A DNA stretch of 64,000 nt from Streptomyces griseocarneus (GTDB lineage Bacteria > Actinomycetota > Actinomycetes > Streptomycetales > Streptomycetaceae), in assembly GCA_003674045.1 (NCBI GenBank), contig PENC01000009.1, positions 124,001 through 188,000 on the forward strand. Direction: 5' to 3'. The notes below the pieces were generated by a model. It saw only the letters and a program-made list of their open reading frames with translations, was not told the DNA's origin and made no database searches. The position numbers and the translations under genes were made by a program. Below are positions 61,347-64,000 of the stretch, piece by piece; position 1 is the first letter of the stretch; each line of letters opens with the position of its first letter.

Positions 61347-61453
61347 GTGCGCCTTGTCTTTGGGTGCGCCTACCGGGTTGCCACCTGAGCCCGGTGCGCG
61401 GCTGCGGACCGTGTGCGGCTGGTCGCGCAGTTCCCCGCGCCCCTTACGGGGCA
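61347..61453 (-). repeat. Dispersed repeat unit B with tail, inverted, overlapping a gene end
   Basis: Reverse orientation: GCGCCTACCGGGTTGCCACC, then TGGTCGCGCAGTTCCCCGCG and CCCCTTACGGGGC. Its last bases (61444-61453) give the stop codon and last residues of the following minus-strand GMC gene. Confidence 0.82.
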
Positions 61454-63252
61454 CCCGGCAGTCGCAACGCCGCGAACGCCCCCCGCGGCACCGCGGGTTG
61501 CCGCGGGGCGACCGGGCGGACACGTTCGTAGGCGGCACCCTGCACCGGCCTGGGGTCCGGTTCGCCTTTGTTCGGCCAGAGGGACATCGCTCGTTCCGCC
61601 TGTGCGGTGATGGTCAAGGACGGGTTAACCCCGAGGTTGGCGGAGACGGCGGCGCCGTCGACGACCGAGATGCCCGGGTGCCCGTACAGCCGGTGGTAGG
61701 GGTCGACGACGCCCTTGTCCGCGTCCGCACCGATCGGGCAGCCGCCCAGGAAGTGCGCGGTGAGGGGCGTACCGATCAGCTCGCCCACGTTGCTGCCCGG
61801 GAAGCCGTTGATCTCCTGGGCGATGAGCGTCGCGGCCTCGGTCGCCTCGGGGATCTGCGCGGGGTTGGGGGCGCCGTGCCCCTGGCGGGCGGTGAGCAGG
61901 CCCTTGCCGATGCCCCTCTTCCTCCGGTATGTCGTCAGGGAGTTGTCGAGCGACTGCATGACGAGCCCGATGATGGTCCGCTCGGACCACCGGCGGTTGG
62001 ACAACGACCGCAGCAGCAGGAGGGGATGGCGCGCGCAGTGGGCCGCGTAGGCGACCGCCCGGGGCGTGCCTGTGCCCAGTGGCACCTGGAGGATGGACAG
62101 CGCGCCCATCGCGTTCGACCCCTTGCCGTAGCGGACCGGCTCGATGTGGGTGTCCGCGTTGGGGTGGACGGACGACGTGATGGCGACGCCCCGGGTGAAG
62201 TCGACGTCCTGCACGCCGTGTGCCGCGCGGTAGCGCCTCCTGTCCGTCTGGGCGCCGACCACCGCCTCGGAATTCGTCCGGGTCAGCCGGCCGAGCCCGT
62301 CCGGGACGCGCGGCAGGAGCCCCTTGTCCTTCATCGTGTGCAGCAGCGTCTGCGTGCCGTACGTGCCCGCGGCGATGACCACGTACTGCGCGCGCAGCAC
62401 CCTCGGGCGGGCCTTGCGCCTCCTGTCGGTGGGGACGGTGACGACGCGGTGGCCGCCTTCCCGGTGTTCCGTGACGGCGGCCACCGTGGTCATCGGGTGG
62501 ATGACGGCTCCGGCGCGCTCGGCGAGGTGGAGGTAGTTCTCGTTGAGGGTGTTCTTCGCGCCGTGGCGGCAGCCCGTCATGCACTCGCCGCACTCGGTGC
62601 AGGCCCTGCGGGTGGGGCCCGCTCCCCCGAAGTACGGGTCCGCGGCCTCCTCGCCCGGCATGGCCCGGCGCGTGCCGTCGGCGTCGCGCCCGTCCCCGAA
62701 GAACACACCCACCGGGGCCAGGTGGAAGGTGTCGCCCACGCCCATCTTCTCGGCCGCCGCCCGGAGGTGGACGTCCGAGGCCGTCAGGGTCGGGTTGAGC
62801 CGTACGCCGAGCATCCGCTGCGCCTGCGCGTAGTACGGCTTCAGTTCGTCCTGCCAGTCGGTGATGTCCGCCCACTGGGGGTCGTCGAAGAACGCCTTCG
62901 GCGGCACGTAGAGGGTGTTGGCGTAGTTCAGGGAGCCGCCGCCCACGCCCGCGCCCGCCAGGACCATCACGTTCCCGAGCAGGTGGACGCGCTGGATGCC
63001 GTACAGACCCAGCGCGGGGGCCCACAGATAATTGCGCAGGTCCCAGGAGTTCCTGGGCAGCGTCTCGCGGGTGAAGCGGCGTCCCGCCTCCAGCACTCCG
63101 ACCCGGTAGCCCTTCTCGCTCAGACGCAGGGCGGACACCGCGCCGCCGAAGCCCGAACCGACCACGATCACGTCGTAGTCGTACGCGGTTTCCGTGTTCC
63201 CGTCGCTCCCGGCGTTCCTGTCGTCCTGCTCGCCTTCGGTCTCCGGCACCAT
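61444..63252 (-). CDS. GMC-family oxidoreductase with Cys4 motif (cholesterol-oxidase-like)
   Basis: FAD flavoenzyme, 602 residues. Rossmann motif DVIVVGSGFGGAVSALRLSE (~residue 27), GAGVGGGSLNYANTLYVPP, then a ferredoxin-like Cys string ACTECGECMTGCRHGAKNTL, and the C-terminal GVNPSLTITAQAERAM Asn region and DKGVVDPYHRLYGHPGISVV. This layout belongs to the actinobacterial GMC/cholesterol-oxidase-like group; the natural substrate is uncertain. The last codons and the TAA stop lie inside an inverted dispersed repeat. It follows a succinic-semialdehyde-type dehydrogenase by 20 bases and is likely co-transcribed with it. ATG 63252 precedes the Asp/Glu-rich tail before the FAD motif. Confidence 0.88.
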   Translation of the reverse strand: MVPETEGEQDDRNAGSDGNTETAYDYDVIVVGSGFGGAVSALRLSEKGYRVGVLEAGRRFTRETLPRNSWDLRNYLWAPALGLYGIQRVHLLGNVMVLAGAGVGGGSLNYANTLYVPPKAFFDDPQWADITDWQDELKPYYAQAQRMLGVRLNPTLTASDVHLRAAAEKMGVGDTFHLAPVGVFFGDGRDADGTRRAMPGEEAADPYFGGAGPTRRACTECGECMTGCRHGAKNTLNENYLHLAERAGAVIHPMTTVAAVTEHREGGHRVVTVPTDRRRKARPRVLRAQYVVIAAGTYGTQTLLHTMKDKGLLPRVPDGLGRLTRTNSEAVVGAQTDRRRYRAAHGVQDVDFTRGVAITSSVHPNADTHIEPVRYGKGSNAMGALSILQVPLGTGTPRAVAYAAHCARHPLLLLRSLSNRRWSERTIIGLVMQSLDNSLTTYRRKRGIGKGLLTARQGHGAPNPAQIPEATEAATLIAQEINGFPGSNVGELIGTPLTAHFLGGCPIGADADKGVVDPYHRLYGHPGISVVDGAAVSANLGVNPSLTITAQAERAMSLWPNKGEPDPRPVQGAAYERVRPVAPRQPAVPRGAFAALRLPGAP

Positions 63253-63272
63253 GCCTCCGATTGTGCGGCCTG

Positions 63273-64000
63273 TCAGCGCAGGCGCAGGGTCTTCAACACG
63301 CGCAGGCCGTTGGTCATCAGCGCCGCGTATTTCTCGTCGGTCAGCCCGAAGGACGGGGCGAGCGGCATGATCCGCTGCTGGGCGACGGTCTGGGCCTCGG
63401 TGTATTTCAGGATGCCCTCGGAGCCGTGCCTGCGGCCCAGGCCGGAGTCGCCCATGCCGCCCATGGGGGCCTGTGCGCTGCCGTAGGCGGCCGCGTACGC
63501 CTCGTTGACGTTCACGGTGCCCGTCCGCAGCCGTGCGGCGAGCGCGCGGCCCCGGCGGGCGTCCCGGGTCCAGACGGACGCGTTGAGCCCGTACGGGGTG
63601 GCGTTGGCGAGCTCCACCGCCTCGGCCTCGTCCCGGAAGCGGCGCACGGAGACGACAGGGCCGAAGGTCTCCTCGGCGCAGACGGCCATCGGGGGCTCGA
63701 CGCCCTCCAGGACGGTCGGTTCGTGGAAGAGCGGGCCGATGTCGGGGCGCGGACGGCCGCCCGCGAGGACGGTGGCGCCCTTGGCCACGGCCTCCTCTAC
63801 ATGGCGGACCACGGTCTTGAGCTGGCGCTCGGAGGCGAGCGAGCCCATGTCCGCGCCGTACGCGAGGCCCGTACCGAGGCGCAGGGCGCGCGTACGCGCG
63901 GTGAAGCGTTCCAGGAAGGCGTCGGCGACCGACTCGTGGACGTAGAGCCGTTCTATGGAGACGCACAGCTGGCCCGCGGAGGAGAAGCAGCCGCGGACCG
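63273..64000 (-). CDS. Succinic semialdehyde dehydrogenase-type aldehyde dehydrogenase (5' end outside window)
   Basis: Runs past base 64000. The visible 240 residues contain the catalytic Cys (GCFSSAGQLCVSIERLYVHE), then GADMGSLASERQLKTVVRHV, EPTVLEGVEPPMAVCAEETFGPVVSV (the EETFGP motif), NATPYGLNASVWTRD and MGGMGDSGLGRRHGSEGIL. FSSAGQLCVSIERL is typical of GabD2-type succinic semialdehyde dehydrogenases. The cofactor-binding N-terminal half is not seen. The gene is immediately upstream of the GMC oxidoreductase, so the pair may oxidise an alcohol through an aldehyde to an acid. Other ALDH substrates are possible. Confidence 0.85.
   Translation of the reverse strand, partial: VRGCFSSAGQLCVSIERLYVHESVADAFLERFTARTRALRLGTGLAYGADMGSLASERQLKTVVRHVEEAVAKGATVLAGGRPRPDIGPLFHEPTVLEGVEPPMAVCAEETFGPVVSVRRFRDEAEAVELANATPYGLNASVWTRDARRGRALAARLRTGTVNVNEAYAAAYGSAQAPMGGMGDSGLGRRHGSEGILKYTEAQTVAQQRIMPLAPSFGLTDEKYAALMTNGLRVLKTLRLR

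Overview
The window is chromosomal DNA from a high-GC actinomycete, almost certainly a Streptomyces. The grounds are a very strong G/C bias at third codon positions, many GTG starts, GTGA/ATGA start-stop overlaps, TAGCGT-type -10 boxes 6-8 bases before the start codon (leaderless genes), and actinobacterial families (RDD, DUF3017, PspC/LiaF-like, LAxTG surface protein, PspC-histidine kinase). The gene order mdh - folD - purH/purN - sucD/sucC - MoxR/VWA - uvrD - guaA - chorismate mutase matches, from memory, the conserved core of Streptomyces chromosomes. I saw no rRNA, tRNA, CRISPR array, prophage or insertion sequence.

Layout. 1-3.3 kb: end of rocD, a DMT-like membrane protein, and a MocR regulator divergent from an AhpD-like gene. 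3.3-10.6 kb: a glycine-betaine operon on the minus strand (betaine-aldehyde dehydrogenase, choline-dehydrogenase-like GMC enzyme, then ATPase, fused double permease and binding protein of an OpuA/ProU transporter), which would both import betaine and make it from choline. 10.7-14.7 kb: a lipoprotein and a three-gene cassette of unknown function that shares a Gly/Ala-rich motif. 14.9-29.7 kb: central metabolism (mdh, a homodimeric-type NADP isocitrate dehydrogenase, folD, purN-purH, sucC-sucD) with RDD, DUF6350 and other membrane proteins between.

29.9-37.6 kb is the least ordinary part: a divergent cluster of a MoxR-like AAA ATPase, a fused DUF5682-VWA protein, the C-terminal half of a SWIM-type protein, and a DUF5691 protein. 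Its shared promoter region holds a perfect inverted repeat whose two arms each fit the PafBC-type DNA-damage promoter (TTGTCAGTG-N8-TAG..T). The same motif precedes uvrD at 43.8 kb, so a damage-induced ATPase/VWA module is a reasonable hypothesis.

37.8-54.4 kb: B12-binding protein, lipase, M23 and NlpC/P60 cell-wall hydrolases, uvrD/pcrA, an esterase, a PspC-type two-component system, a Ser/Thr kinase, a PspC/LiaF-like protein, DoxX and an L,D-transpeptidase: mostly envelope and signalling. 54.5-64 kb: aldolase, hydrolase, Uma2, guaA, a probable leader peptide plus attenuator before chorismate mutase, an LAKTG surface protein, and a second GMC oxidoreductase plus aldehyde dehydrogenase pair (the last gene runs off the window).

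A GC-rich dispersed repeat (core GGGGCGCGGGGAACTGCGCG) occurs about ten times, in both orientations. Most copies are between genes, but two lie in frame inside coding sequences and one supplies a stop codon.
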